64,000 nt of DNA from Dictyoglomus sp. NZ13-RE01 (lineage in GTDB: Bacteria > Dictyoglomota > Dictyoglomia > Dictyoglomales > Dictyoglomaceae), in NCBI GenBank assembly GCA_002878375.1, contig NIRF01000010.1:1-64000 (forward strand), read 5' to 3'. Made by a program: the position numbers and the translations under genes. A model generated the notes under the pieces. That model ran no database searches. It saw only the letters and a program-made list of their open reading frames with translations, and was not told the origin of the DNA. Every line of letters starts with the position of its first letter. The stretch's first letter is position 1. Of the stretch, positions 43,549 to 52,527 are shown piece after piece.

Positions 43549-44626
43549 AATCTTAGAGGGATATCTAAAATATACGAGGAGAAAGCTTTTGTTTATTAGC
43601 TTTCTCCTTGTATTTCTCCTAATTTTCTCATTATATGCCCTATGCATTGGCACATATAATTTAACTATTGGGGAGGTTATCTCCTCCCTTTCTTTCTCCA
43701 AAATATCCGCCTTTATAAATAATAGGGATGTAGATAGTAAAAGTTTGATCCTTTTGAATGTAAGACTTCCCAGAATAATTTCCGCAATCATTGCTGGGAT
43801 AATCCTTTCTATATCTGGAGCAGTAATGCAAAGCATATTAAGAAATCCTTTAGCCTCTCCCTTTACCTTAGGAATATCACAGGGTGCTGCCTTTGGTGCC
43901 GCCTTTGCAATTGTAGTACTAAATGCGGGCTCTGTACATTCCCATAGTAGTGATGCCATATTAATAAACAATCCATACCTTACAACTACCTTTGCCTTTA
44001 TTGGCTCCCTTATCGGTACCATTACTATTCTTCTCTTAGCAAAATGGAGAGGGCTTTCACCTACATCCGCCATCCTTGCTGGAAATGCCTTAGCTTCCCT
44101 TTTCAATGCAGGAACTACTCTTCTTCAAACCTTTGCCACTGATGTTAAGGTAGCATCCATTGTTTTTTGGCTTTTTGGAGATTTAGGAAGAGTTAATTGG
44201 AGAGATATTGGGATCATGTCCATTGCATGTATTATTGGACTTTTATATTTTCTTAAGAATCGCTGGAATTATAATGCCTTAGAGGAAGGAGAAGATACTG
44301 CAAAAAGCTTAGGCGTTAATACTCAGAGATTAAGAATTGAGGGTATGCTAATCTCATCCTTTATTACAAGTGTAGTAGTATCCCTTATGGGAGTAATAGG
44401 ATTTATTGGCCTTGTAGCTCCCCATATGGTGAGAAGACTCATAGGAAATGATTTTAGGTTTTTACTTCCAGCATCCGCCCTTTTAGGGGCACTATTATTA
44501 CTAATTTCAGATACCCTATCACGCACCATTATATCTCCTATAATCCTACCAGTGGGAGTAATCACATCCTTTATGGGAGCACCCATATTTTTATATCTCC
44601 TGATAAGGAGCAAGAGATGGTCTTAG
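43514..44626 (+). CDS. FecCD/BtuC-type ABC transporter permease
   Basis: A 370-residue permease with about ten membrane segments. It has the family blocks [47 protein letters not shown] and [18 protein letters not shown], the latter being the ATPase-docking loop. An insertion after the third segment contains [10 protein letters not shown] with two His residues, unusual for the family and possibly metal-related. The start lies inside the preceding gene and its stop overlaps the ATPase start. Confidence 0.92.
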   Translation: MEALEEYKLQNKILEGYLKYTRRKLLFISFLLVFLLIFSLYALCIGTYNLTIGEVISSLSFSKISAFINNRDVDSKSLILLNVRLPRIISAIIAGIILSISGAVMQSILRNPLASPFTLGISQGAAFGAAFAIVVLNAGSVHSHSSDAILINNPYLTTTFAFIGSLIGTITILLLAKWRGLSPTSAILAGNALASLFNAGTTLLQTFATDVKVASIVFWLFGDLGRVNWRDIGIMSIACIIGLLYFLKNRWNYNALEEGEDTAKSLGVNTQRLRIEGMLISSFITSVVVSLMGVIGFIGLVAPHMVRRLIGNDFRFLLPASALLGALLLLISDTLSRTIISPIILPVGVITSFMGAPIFLYLLIRSKRWS

Positions 44627-45372
44627 AAGTGAAGAATTTAGAATTCTCATATGATGGAAAGCCTGTTCTAAAGGGAGTAAACTTCTCCGTAGATAGAGGA
44701 GATTTTGTTTCCATCCTTGGTGTAAATGGGGCTGGAAAATCTACCCTCTTAAAGTGTATAAATGGAATTCTAAAGCCAAAGAGAGGAAAGATCTTAGTAA
44801 ATAATATGGAAATAAATAAGCTATCTCAGGAGGAGATTGCAAAAATAATTGCCTATGTCCCCCAAAGAGCAGAACAATCTCATCTAATAGTTTTTGATGG
44901 CATCCTTTTGGGAAGAAAACCCCATATAAAATTTGATGTTACAAAGAGAGACTTAGAGATAACTAAAAACATAATAGAGATGCTTAATCTTGAGGAGTTT
45001 TCTTTAAGATATATGACGGAGTTAAGCGGGGGAGAGCTTCAGAAAGTAGTTATAGGTAGAGCTCTTGCCCAAGAGCCTCTAATTATGCTTTTAGATGAGC
45101 CTACAAACAATTTGGATCTAAAAAATCAAATAGAGGTAATGAGTTTAATTAAAAAGATCTGTAAGGAACAAAACATAGCGGTATTAACTGTTATGCATGA
45201 TATAAATCTTGCCCTTAGATTCTCCGACAAATTCATTCTCTTAAAGGATGGAAGGGTTTATGCCATGGGAGGTCTTGAAGTAATTACATCAGAAAATATA
45301 GAGAAAGTTTTTGGCGTATCAAATATTATAGAAAAAGTAAGAGGAAAACCAGTAATGATTATAATGGATTAG
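44617..45372 (+). CDS. FecE/BtuD-type ABC transporter ATP-binding protein
   Basis: A 251-residue ATPase of the siderophore/cobalamin class. Walker A is GVNGAGKST, the signature is LSGGELQKVVIGRAL, Walker B is LIMLLDEPTNNLDL, and the H-loop is in VMHDINLALRFSDKFILLKDG, typical of FecE. AAGGAG lies before ATG 44617, within the permease gene. Its stop codon overlaps that of the convergent metallophosphoesterase gene by three bases. Confidence 0.93.
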   Translation: MVLEVKNLEFSYDGKPVLKGVNFSVDRGDFVSILGVNGAGKSTLLKCINGILKPKRGKILVNNMEINKLSQEEIAKIIAYVPQRAEQSHLIVFDGILLGRKPHIKFDVTKRDLEITKNIIEMLNLEEFSLRYMTELSGGELQKVVIGRALAQEPLIMLLDEPTNNLDLKNQIEVMSLIKKICKEQNIAVLTVMHDINLALRFSDKFILLKDGRVYAMGGLEVITSENIEKVFGVSNIIEKVRGKPVMIIMD

Positions 45373-46121
45373 TTTTCTAAAGGAATCATTTTATCCTCAA
45401 TTCCATCATCGGTTACCTTAATAAGTATAAAGTGGGGTTTACCATTAATAGTCTCAGGGGATACATAGGGGGAGGCTCCTGCAACCCCAGAAATTATATA
45501 GACAACTTTATTTATAACCTTTCTATAATACATATGTATATGTCCAGCAAAAACATAGTTTACTTTTTCCTCCTCAAAAATCTTCATCAATCTTTTTGAC
45601 TCTGATGGATCCGCCTTATGGAAGGAGAGGAAAAAATTTGGAGCAATTACAGGCTGATGCATAAATACAAATTTATACTTTCCTTTTGCAGACCTAAGCA
45701 CTTCTATAAGCCAATTTATCTGCTCCTCTCCCAATTTTCCAAAAGCATTATTAAGTATAATAAATCTTGCATTTTTATAGTCAAAATAATAATATAAGGG
45801 CTTTCCTGTAAAATCTTTAAAGGCTTTAACAGCCATATCCCCCTTTATATCATGATTTCCTGGAACAAAATATATAGGTAGCTTTGTCTTGCTAATCTGT
45901 CTCTTTAAAAATTCATACTCCTTTGGATCGCTATTATTCAAAAAGTCCCCCAAGTGGATTATAAACTCTGCATTTGTTTTAGATATCTTCTCTAAAAGGG
46001 ATTCAAAAACAAGGGGAGCTCCTCCCTCCGCCCTACTGTCTCCAAGCACTGCAAACTCAAAGGAGTAAGCATAAGTTATAAGAAAGATTAAAAGAAAAAT
46101 TATTAAAGTTCTAATCTTCAT
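45369..46121 (-). CDS. Exported calcineurin-like metallophosphoesterase
   Basis: A 250-residue exported phosphoesterase (signal peptide residues 1-18). Metal-site motifs are FAVLGDSR, IIHLGDF, FVPGNHDI, FMHQPV and FAGHIHMY. The first motif lacks the usual DxH His, which is common in this GDS/GDT subgroup. It is a close paralogue of the gene at 56190-56954 and shares KDFTGKPLYYYFDYKNARFIILNNA with it. It lies 4 bases downstream of the serpin gene, so the two are probably co-transcribed. Substrate unknown. Confidence 0.88.
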   Translation of the reverse strand: MKIRTLIIFLLIFLITYAYSFEFAVLGDSRAEGGAPLVFESLLEKISKTNAEFIIHLGDFLNNSDPKEYEFLKRQISKTKLPIYFVPGNHDIKGDMAVKAFKDFTGKPLYYYFDYKNARFIILNNAFGKLGEEQINWLIEVLRSAKGKYKFVFMHQPVIAPNFFLSFHKADPSESKRLMKIFEEEKVNYVFAGHIHMYYRKVINKVVYIISGVAGASPYVSPETINGKPHFILIKVTDDGIEDKMIPLEN

Positions 46122-46125
46122 AAGA

Positions 46126-47337
46126 TTATTCTAAGGGATTCACGATCCTCCCTATAAAAAGAATTATTCCCGTCCTCCTATCTCTTATGAGAAAGATAAA
46201 GGGTCTATCCGCCTTAAAAACTATAGGCTTATAAACTGCCTTTAGCTCAAGAATAACAGCTGTTGCTGCGGATGCCTCTGTCCCCTCCTCATTCACCTCT
46301 ATATAGGTTTTGTGAATCATCTTACTAATTACTAAGTCCTTATCCCCTGTTATCCCTGAGAAGTCCGCCAAATTCCTATCAAAGGGGTCTATCATTCCCA
46401 AATCTTTCAAAGGCTCATTTAATAAATATCTCTTCTCTGTTTTAAACTTTGGAAAATATACATCCAAATAGTTTTCCCTTAAATCTGAGATTAACTTATT
46501 TATTTCCTCTAAGGATAAATATTTTTCTGCTACCTCCAAGCTTTTTTCCTTTTTTGGAAGTATAATCAACATGGATAGATCCCCTCCTGCATAGGGCAGT
46601 TCTAATACCTGTATATCATCATTCTCTGTATAATTGAATTTGTTCTTTTGGTGCATCATTGGAACAGTTAATTTTTTATCCTTAGACAGGTAAAAGTCCA
46701 TGGGATTTGTTTCCTTAGGATCAAACTTATACTCCCAGTTTCCTTTAAAGTATAGAGCATTGACTAAAACAAGCCTTGTTAGATAGGTTAAATCATCGGG
46801 AAGAATTAGATCTTTTATCTTATTATTTGTATTATCTTCAACCCATTTATTTATCCTTAATCTTGTCTTCTCCCTATTTTCTTCATTAATAAAGTCAACC
46901 TCATAAAAACCTGCCCCATAATTTTCCTTTATAAGATCTACAAAATCTTTTTTAAAAGGATAGTCAATTTGTCCCCAAAGAGAGTTTGCAATAGCAAGCT
47001 GATAATTCTTGTTAGGAGCATTAAATAGATTATTAATTTCTGAGAAGGTTTTATGTAGATGCTCATCCTCTAAATTGAAGTGCAAAACCTTCTTCATTTC
47101 AAACTTTGTGTTTCCTCTTGCTCCAGCATAGGTCATTGCCAATGCAGAGGAAATACTGTAAGGTGAGACTAAAATATTTCCCTCTTTTCTTGCCAAAACC
47201 TTGTATAGATCAAAGGCAAAAAGATTATTTCCATCCGCCAAAACTTTCACATTATCATTAGCAGGATATATTAGAAAAAGACCAATGGAAAATAGGAAAA
47301 TAAGGGAAAAAACCAATATATATAATATTTTTCTCAT
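46126..47337 (-). CDS. Membrane-anchored or exported serpin
   Basis: A 403-residue serine protease inhibitor. Residues 5-24 form an uncleaved anchor or signal peptide. Serpin blocks are complete: NILVSPYSISSALAMTYAGARGNT, LAIANSLW, LVLVNALYFKGNWEYKF and RPFIFLIRDRRTGIILFIGRIVNP. The reactive-loop hinge EEGTEASAATA has the small residues required for inhibition. Counting from P14 Thr353 places P1 at Lys366 (then Ala, Val, Tyr), though the loop appears about two residues longer than in antitrypsin. A thermostable inhibitor of trypsin-like proteases at the cell surface is the likely role. Confidence 0.93.
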   Translation of the reverse strand: MRKILYILVFSLIFLFSIGLFLIYPANDNVKVLADGNNLFAFDLYKVLARKEGNILVSPYSISSALAMTYAGARGNTKFEMKKVLHFNLEDEHLHKTFSEINNLFNAPNKNYQLAIANSLWGQIDYPFKKDFVDLIKENYGAGFYEVDFINEENREKTRLRINKWVEDNTNNKIKDLILPDDLTYLTRLVLVNALYFKGNWEYKFDPKETNPMDFYLSKDKKLTVPMMHQKNKFNYTENDDIQVLELPYAGGDLSMLIILPKKEKSLEVAEKYLSLEEINKLISDLRENYLDVYFPKFKTEKRYLLNEPLKDLGMIDPFDRNLADFSGITGDKDLVISKMIHKTYIEVNEEGTEASAATAVILELKAVYKPIVFKADRPFIFLIRDRRTGIILFIGRIVNPLE

Positions 47338-47413
47338 AATTTTCTCCTTCTATTGAAAAACTTTTTATAATATTATAAACCTAAATTAATGAAATTGCTA
47401 AGTTTAGGCAAAA

Positions 47414-47446
47414 AAGGTTTACTAACCTTATATTATCATGTATAAT
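47414..47446 (+). promoter_or_regulatory. Promoter with overlapping dyad before the DUF262 gene
   Basis: TTTACT (47418-47423), a 17-base spacer and TATAAT (47441-47446) form the promoter. The -35 box lies inside the dyad AAGGTT-TACT-AACCTT (47414-47429), perfect in both 6-bp arms, where a repressor could bind. A normal leader with AAGGAG precedes ATG 47480. Confidence 0.6.
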
Positions 47447-47479
47447 TTTTTTAGATAATGTTTTAAGGAGATTTTTATT

Positions 47480-49216
47480 ATGTGTCCATTGAAAACTGCT
47501 TTAACATTCAATAATAAGAGTTTCACCATTGAGAACTTATTAAATGATATTGAAACGGGACTTATTGCATTACCCGATATTCAGAGACCTTACGTTTGGG
47601 ATACCACTAAAGCACGAGATTTAATAGACTCTATATATAAGGGTTTACCTACTGGATCTATTGTTTTATGGGAGATTTACCAAGCGGATAGTGTAAGACC
47701 TATTTATCCTGATGCTAAGGTAAGTCCTAAGTACTTGGTAATTGATGGACAACAAAGGTTAACATCTCTTTTTTCAATTATTAAAAATAAAGAAATATTA
47801 TCAAAAAGTGGTAAAAGATTTAAGATAAAAATTGCATTTAACCCTATTGAGGAGAGATTTGAGGTTTCTAATACTGCTATAGAAAAAGATGTAAAATGGA
47901 TCTCAGATATAAGCTTGATATTTTCTGGTTCTACCTTTAGTTTCACAAAAGAATATCTTGAAAAACTGAAAGAAAAAAATTTAGAAGTTGATGAGAATGA
48001 AGTAGCAAGTAGAATTGAAAGATTAGCTCAGATTAAAAATTATCCATTCTCTGTAATAGAACTGTCTCCAGAATTAAACGAAGAACAGGTTGCCGAAATT
48101 TTTGTGAGAATAAATAGTAAAGGACAAAATCTTTATTGGAAAGATTTCATATTAACTCTTTTGTCTATATATTATCCTGAAGGAAGAGATAAACTTGAGG
48201 AATTTTACGAAAAATCCTTAAAACAGCCAATAGATAATAAGCCATCCCCTTTTAATATTATGAAGATGCCTGCAGCTCCTGAACATTTACTAAGGACAAT
48301 TATAGGACTTGCCTTTAGAAGAGGCAGACTCATGTCTGGTTATGCTCTTTTAAAAGGAAGGGATTTTGAAAATAAAATTACAAGCGAGGAAGTAAGAAAT
48401 CAAAATATTGAAAAGTTTAAAATTGCACAGGAAAAGGCTTTAAACCTTACAAATTGGCATGACTATATTAAAATAATTCACTCTGCAGGTTTTGTAAATA
48501 AAGACTTAATTAGTAGCCATATAGCATTTTTTATAACTTACTGCTTTTATCTAATAGGAAAAGAGTATAATGTAGATTATAAATTATTAGAATCTTACAT
48601 TAAAAAATGGTTTGTTTTTTCCATTTTAACTCAGAGATATACAGGCTCTCCTGAATCTGTAATTGAAAATGACCTGAGCAATTTATCAAAATACGATTTT
48701 ATCTCTTACATTGAAAATCAATTGAAAGTAAACTTAACAGAAGACTATTGGAATATTCAGTTGCCAGAAGTATTACAAACTTCCAGTGTGACAAATAATG
48801 CTTATTTAGTATATCTTGCTTCCTTAATCAATAGTGACATAAAAATTTTGTTTTCTAACATAAAACTCAAAGATTATTTGAATCCTTTTATTGTACAAAA
48901 GAAGAAACAAATTGATATACATCATATATTCCCTAAAGCTTATTTAGCAAAATTAGGAATTACCCAAAAAACTGATGTAAATCAGGTTGCTAATTATATT
49001 TATTTAGAATACAAAGATAATATAAAAATTACTGATAAATCTCCTTCTGAGTATTTCCCCTTATTAGTAGAGAAATATGAAAATGGTGATTTTAATAAGG
49101 TCTATCAGACCTATGACTTACCATATGAATTTTGGAACATGAATTATTTTGATTTCTTAAAGGAAAGAAGAAAGTTGATGGCAAAGAGGATAAGAAATTA
49201 TTTTGAAAGCTTATAA
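47480..49216 (+). CDS. DUF262/DUF1524 (GmrSD-like) HNH nuclease
   Basis: A 578-residue protein with the GmrS-GmrD domain pair fused. The N-terminal DUF262 part shows LPDIQRPYVWDTTKARDLIDSIYKG and the ParB-like VIDGQQRLTSLFSI, which bind or split nucleotide. The C-terminal DUF1524 part has the HNH-type DIHHIFPKAYL, QVANYIYLEYKDNIKI and DKSPSEYFP. Such proteins restrict modified phage DNA (GmrSD) or phosphorothioate-linked systems (SspE). It stands alone between metabolic genes with its own promoter, without a methylase or other defence gene, as expected for a single-gene type IV restriction system. Confidence 0.85.
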   Translation: MCPLKTALTFNNKSFTIENLLNDIETGLIALPDIQRPYVWDTTKARDLIDSIYKGLPTGSIVLWEIYQADSVRPIYPDAKVSPKYLVIDGQQRLTSLFSIIKNKEILSKSGKRFKIKIAFNPIEERFEVSNTAIEKDVKWISDISLIFSGSTFSFTKEYLEKLKEKNLEVDENEVASRIERLAQIKNYPFSVIELSPELNEEQVAEIFVRINSKGQNLYWKDFILTLLSIYYPEGRDKLEEFYEKSLKQPIDNKPSPFNIMKMPAAPEHLLRTIIGLAFRRGRLMSGYALLKGRDFENKITSEEVRNQNIEKFKIAQEKALNLTNWHDYIKIIHSAGFVNKDLISSHIAFFITYCFYLIGKEYNVDYKLLESYIKKWFVFSILTQRYTGSPESVIENDLSNLSKYDFISYIENQLKVNLTEDYWNIQLPEVLQTSSVTNNAYLVYLASLINSDIKILFSNIKLKDYLNPFIVQKKKQIDIHHIFPKAYLAKLGITQKTDVNQVANYIYLEYKDNIKITDKSPSEYFPLLVEKYENGDFNKVYQTYDLPYEFWNMNYFDFLKERRKLMAKRIRNYFESL

Positions 49217-49238
49217 AACTAATATATATTCCTACCCT

Positions 49239-49288
49239 CCTAATTACAGATTAGGATATTAAACTCTGCCCCTATAAAAAATTATAGG
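49239..49288. terminator. Two hairpins between convergent genes
   Basis: CCTAAT-TACAG-ATTAGG (49239-49255) and CCTATAA-AAAA-TTATAGG (49271-49288) fill the gap between the DUF262 gene and the convergent epimerase-like gene. On the minus strand the second hairpin would act after the epimerase-like gene. Neither has a long T-run, so they are weak terminator candidates. Confidence 0.5.
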
Positions 49289-49292
49289 TCTT

Positions 49293-49748
49293 TCAGTCGT
49301 TTTCCAAAAGTTCTATTATAAACTTTAGCTTCTCAAAAGTATCTATGTAGGCGTATCTTCCACCTTCGTACTCTCCTTTTTGTGCCACTTCAAAGCCTAA
49401 GTTTTTAAATTGCTCAATTTTTTCCTTCATTCCCTTAATCTGGAAGGCTAAGTGGTGAACTCCCTCCCCATGGGTATCTAAAAATTCTCTCCAAGTAGAT
49501 GAGTTCTCATCAGGCTCTATCAATTCAATAACCACATTCTTAAAGTTGTTGAAGAATGCAAGTTTTGCCCTTGCCTTTGTGGGACTTCCCTTATACTCGG
49601 TTTTTGCCTTCTCATATTCATCTGTAATTATGATCTCTGGCTTTTCCACATTGAAAATTCTTGCAAAATCCTCACAAGCTTTTTCTATATCCCTCACTAC
49701 AATACCAATTTGTACAACCAAATCGGTCCCTAAAATCTCATTTGCCAT
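49293..49748 (-). CDS. VOC family protein, methylmalonyl-CoA epimerase-like
   Basis: A 151-residue protein of two beta-alpha-beta-beta-beta modules. GIVVRDIEKACEDFARIFNV, the RAKLAFFNNFKNVVIELIEP strand, GVHHLAFQI and YIDTFEKLKFIIELLE follow the methylmalonyl-CoA epimerase pattern. The metal-binding His in the usual DHIG start is replaced by Gln (VVQIG); GVHH and the late Glu are kept. VOC proteins can use Gln as ligand, but the change and the absence of mutase or carboxylase genes nearby make the epimerase name provisional. AGGAGGT precedes the start. Confidence 0.75.
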   Translation of the reverse strand: MANEILGTDLVVQIGIVVRDIEKACEDFARIFNVEKPEIIITDEYEKAKTEYKGSPTKARAKLAFFNNFKNVVIELIEPDENSSTWREFLDTHGEGVHHLAFQIKGMKEKIEQFKNLGFEVAQKGEYEGGRYAYIDTFEKLKFIIELLEND

Positions 49749-49837
49749 ACCTATTACCTCCTAATGGAAAATTTTTATTTTAATGATAATATATTTATAG
49801 GTATAATAAAACAAAAAATTAAAAAGGGGAATTTAAT

Positions 49838-50734
49838 ATGAGTGAAATCTTAACAGAATCTATAAATCCAAATTCAAGAAATATAGATGAAAAAAGTACT
49901 GAAGAGATCCTAAGGATAATAAATGAGGAAGATAAAAAAGTCCCCTTAGCTGTTGAGAAAGAGATTCCAAAGATAGCAGAAGTTGTTGATGAGATTGTAA
50001 AAAGAATTGAAAAAGGGGGAAGAGTATTTTATGTAGGAGCAGGGACCAGTGGAAGATTAGGAGTGCTTGACGCATCAGAAATTCCTCCCACCTATGGAGC
50101 GGATCCTAACCTTTTCCAGGGGATAATAGCAGGAGGAGATTTTGCTTTAAGATTTTCCGTAGAAGGGATAGAGGATGATGAGGAGAGAGGGAGAAGGGAT
50201 TTAGAGGAAAAGGGCATAAATGAGAAGGATACTGTCATTGGTATAGCTGCAAGCGGTAAAACACCATATGTTCTTTCCGCACTGAAATTTGCAAAGGAGA
50301 AAGGTGCTTTTACAGTTGGTATTGTTTGTAATGAGAATACTCCCATGGAAAAGATCTGTGATAAAACTATTAAAGCCTTGGTGGGGCCAGAGGTAATTGC
50401 CGGCTCCACAAGAATGAAGGCTGGAACAGCCCAAAAACTTATTCTCAACATGATATCTACAAGCGTTATGATAAAATTAGGAAAAGTTTATGATAATCTC
50501 ATGGTAGATGTACAGGTATTAAATAAAAAATTAAAAGAAAGAGCAAAAAGGATATTAAATATAACATGTAATTTGGGGGAAAAGGAAGCAGAAGAAATAT
50601 TAAAAAAGGCAAATAACAATGTAAAATTGGCAATAATAATGGCAAAATCAGGTGTAGACTATAACACCGCCAAAAATCTTTTAGAAAAACACAAAGGTAG
50701 AATAAGGGATGTATTAAAAGAGATTGGGGGATAA
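49838..50734 (+). CDS. murQ: N-acetylmuramic acid 6-phosphate etherase
   Basis: A 298-residue SIS-domain enzyme that cleaves the lactyl ether of MurNAc 6-phosphate to GlcNAc 6-phosphate in cell-wall sugar recycling or use. Diagnostic blocks are LTESINPNSRNIDEKST, YVGAGTSGRLGVLDASEIPPTYG, the catalytic Glu region (IIAGGDFALRFSVEGIEDD) and GPEVIAGSTRMKAGTAQKLILNMIST. A TATAAT at 49802-49807 and AAGGGG support the start. The stop lies 2 bases from the stop of the convergent GH2 gene. No MurNAc kinase or phosphotransferase gene is adjacent. Confidence 0.96.
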   Translation: MSEILTESINPNSRNIDEKSTEEILRIINEEDKKVPLAVEKEIPKIAEVVDEIVKRIEKGGRVFYVGAGTSGRLGVLDASEIPPTYGADPNLFQGIIAGGDFALRFSVEGIEDDEERGRRDLEEKGINEKDTVIGIAASGKTPYVLSALKFAKEKGAFTVGIVCNENTPMEKICDKTIKALVGPEVIAGSTRMKAGTAQKLILNMISTSVMIKLGKVYDNLMVDVQVLNKKLKERAKRILNITCNLGEKEAEEILKKANNNVKLAIIMAKSGVDYNTAKNLLEKHKGRIRDVLKEIGG

Positions 50735-50736
50735 AC

Positions 50737-52509
50737 CTACTTCCTCCCCCATCTTTCTTTTAAATAATGGGCTACAAGTTTTGGTTGTCTCTGTCTTGTA
50801 AATACTCCCTTTCTATTGCCCATAACCCTTCTTACTTCCTGCTTTGTGGCAAAATCCGCAAAATTCCATACATGCTCACCTATAATAAAATCCAATCTAT
50901 CTAAGACATTATTAAATCTTTTAATCATTTCTAATTGATACTCCTCAGAAAACATCTGGGGAGGGTCTGAATGAAACCCCGCTATGGTATCCGCTCCATA
51001 CTCCGTTAAAAATACAGGCTTTTTATATCTCTCATACCACTTTTTTAAATCCTTCTCCAACTGAAACTCTATGATCTCTAAATTTCCAGGATCTGTATAC
51101 CAGGAGTAATACCTATTTACACATATAACATCTACGTATTTTGTTACCTTTGACTCAAAGGGATCCTTTTCATGGGGTGAAAAACAGTCCACAATAGTAA
51201 CAGGTCTTGTTGGATCCATCTTCTTTGTTTCTTCAATAACCCTTTTGAAGTAGTCCTCCGCTTCTTTTTCAAAAGATGCAGGCTCATTTGCCACACTCCA
51301 CATTACTACAGAAGGATGATTCTTATCCCTATCAATTAGCTCCCTCATTACCTGAATATGGTATTTTAGTGTTTCCTCACTTATCCTCTCAGGACAGAAA
51401 GTCTTTTTGCTTCCCCACAAGTTTAATCCTACTGCTGGTGCCTCATCAATAATCAATATACCAAATTCATCCGCAAGATCCATTATCTCTTCTGCATAAG
51501 GGTAGTGGGAAGTTCTAAAGGAATTAGCATTTATCCATTTTAGAAGATAAAAATCCTTTAGGGCAATAACAGGATCATACCCTTTTCCCCTTATATCCGC
51601 ATCCTCATGCTTTCCAAACCCCTTAAAATAAATAGGTTTACCATTTAACAGGAATTTACTCCCTTTTACCTCAACAGTTCTTATTCCCACCTTCAAAGAG
51701 TAGCAATCTTCCAAATTATCATTGAATAATTCCACTTTGAAGTTATAAAGATAGGGGTTTGAAGGCTCCCAAAACTTTGCATCCTCTACTATTAAGGTCC
51801 CCCTTTCTCCCTCCATTTCTAAGATTTTTTCCCCTTTATCCCATAAGGATACTAAAATTTTTTCCGCCTTTCCTACTATCTTTACCTCGTAGTTTATGAT
51901 CCCTTTTCTTTTCTCTATATCCGTTACAACTTTTATATCAGATATATAGTTTTGTGAGAGTGCATAAATATAGACAGGTCTATGAATTCCAGCATAGTTA
52001 TAGAAATCAAAGTAGTACTCCTGAAATTTGTAATGGGGAGGATGGAAGGGATCATTAAGCTCAACCAACTCTCCAGGAGGAAGAAGAGTCCAATCCAGTA
52101 TATTACTAACTGCAATAGTAACTCTATTTTCTCCTGAAAAGGAAACAAGGGAAGTTATTTCTCCCTCAAAGGGCAAAAATCCGCCTTTATGCTCAAAAGC
52201 CTTTCTTCCATTGATCCAAACAATAGCACTATGAGTAGCACTTCCAATCCTCAGAAAAATCCTCTTACCCTTCCAATGCTCCGGTATATAAAACTCCCTT
52301 TCATACCACACATACCCAATATGATCCCTAATTGATGGATCTTGGGTTATATCGTTGTAGCTTGATGGAACTGGCATAGGGATTGCATCTTCTAATGGTT
52401 TCTCATACCATCTCTCCTCTATCCCTCTATTACTCTTATCAATCTTAAATCTCCAAATACCAGATAAATTTTTCAACTCTCTCTTTTCATTCTCCTTAGG
52501 GTATAGCAT
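50737..52509 (-). CDS. uidA: Glycoside hydrolase family 2 beta-glucuronidase
   Basis: A 590-residue intracellular enzyme that aligns well with E. coli beta-glucuronidase (603 residues, catalytic Glu413 and Glu504). The jelly-roll and immunoglobulin-like domains come first, then the TIM barrel with SFRTSHYPYAEEIMDLADEFG. Acid/base Glu409 is in WSVANEPAS and nucleophile Glu503 in LTEYGADT. The GNRKGVFTR segment keeps the Asn and Lys that bind the glucuronate carboxylate. GEHVWNFADFAT is also conserved. It follows the UroD-family gene by 18 bases and is likely co-transcribed. Confidence 0.92.
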   Translation of the reverse strand: MLYPKENEKRELKNLSGIWRFKIDKSNRGIEERWYEKPLEDAIPMPVPSSYNDITQDPSIRDHIGYVWYEREFYIPEHWKGKRIFLRIGSATHSAIVWINGRKAFEHKGGFLPFEGEITSLVSFSGENRVTIAVSNILDWTLLPPGELVELNDPFHPPHYKFQEYYFDFYNYAGIHRPVYIYALSQNYISDIKVVTDIEKRKGIINYEVKIVGKAEKILVSLWDKGEKILEMEGERGTLIVEDAKFWEPSNPYLYNFKVELFNDNLEDCYSLKVGIRTVEVKGSKFLLNGKPIYFKGFGKHEDADIRGKGYDPVIALKDFYLLKWINANSFRTSHYPYAEEIMDLADEFGILIIDEAPAVGLNLWGSKKTFCPERISEETLKYHIQVMRELIDRDKNHPSVVMWSVANEPASFEKEAEDYFKRVIEETKKMDPTRPVTIVDCFSPHEKDPFESKVTKYVDVICVNRYYSWYTDPGNLEIIEFQLEKDLKKWYERYKKPVFLTEYGADTIAGFHSDPPQMFSEEYQLEMIKRFNNVLDRLDFIIGEHVWNFADFATKQEVRRVMGNRKGVFTRQRQPKLVAHYLKERWGRK

Positions 52510-52527
52510 AAGGTTTCCCTCCTATAA

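Noticed and set aside
43435-44106. A 223-codon minus-strand open frame opposite the FecCD-type permease gene
   Set aside because: It is a product of low stop frequency opposite a membrane-protein gene; its composition is not protein-like and no start signal is present.
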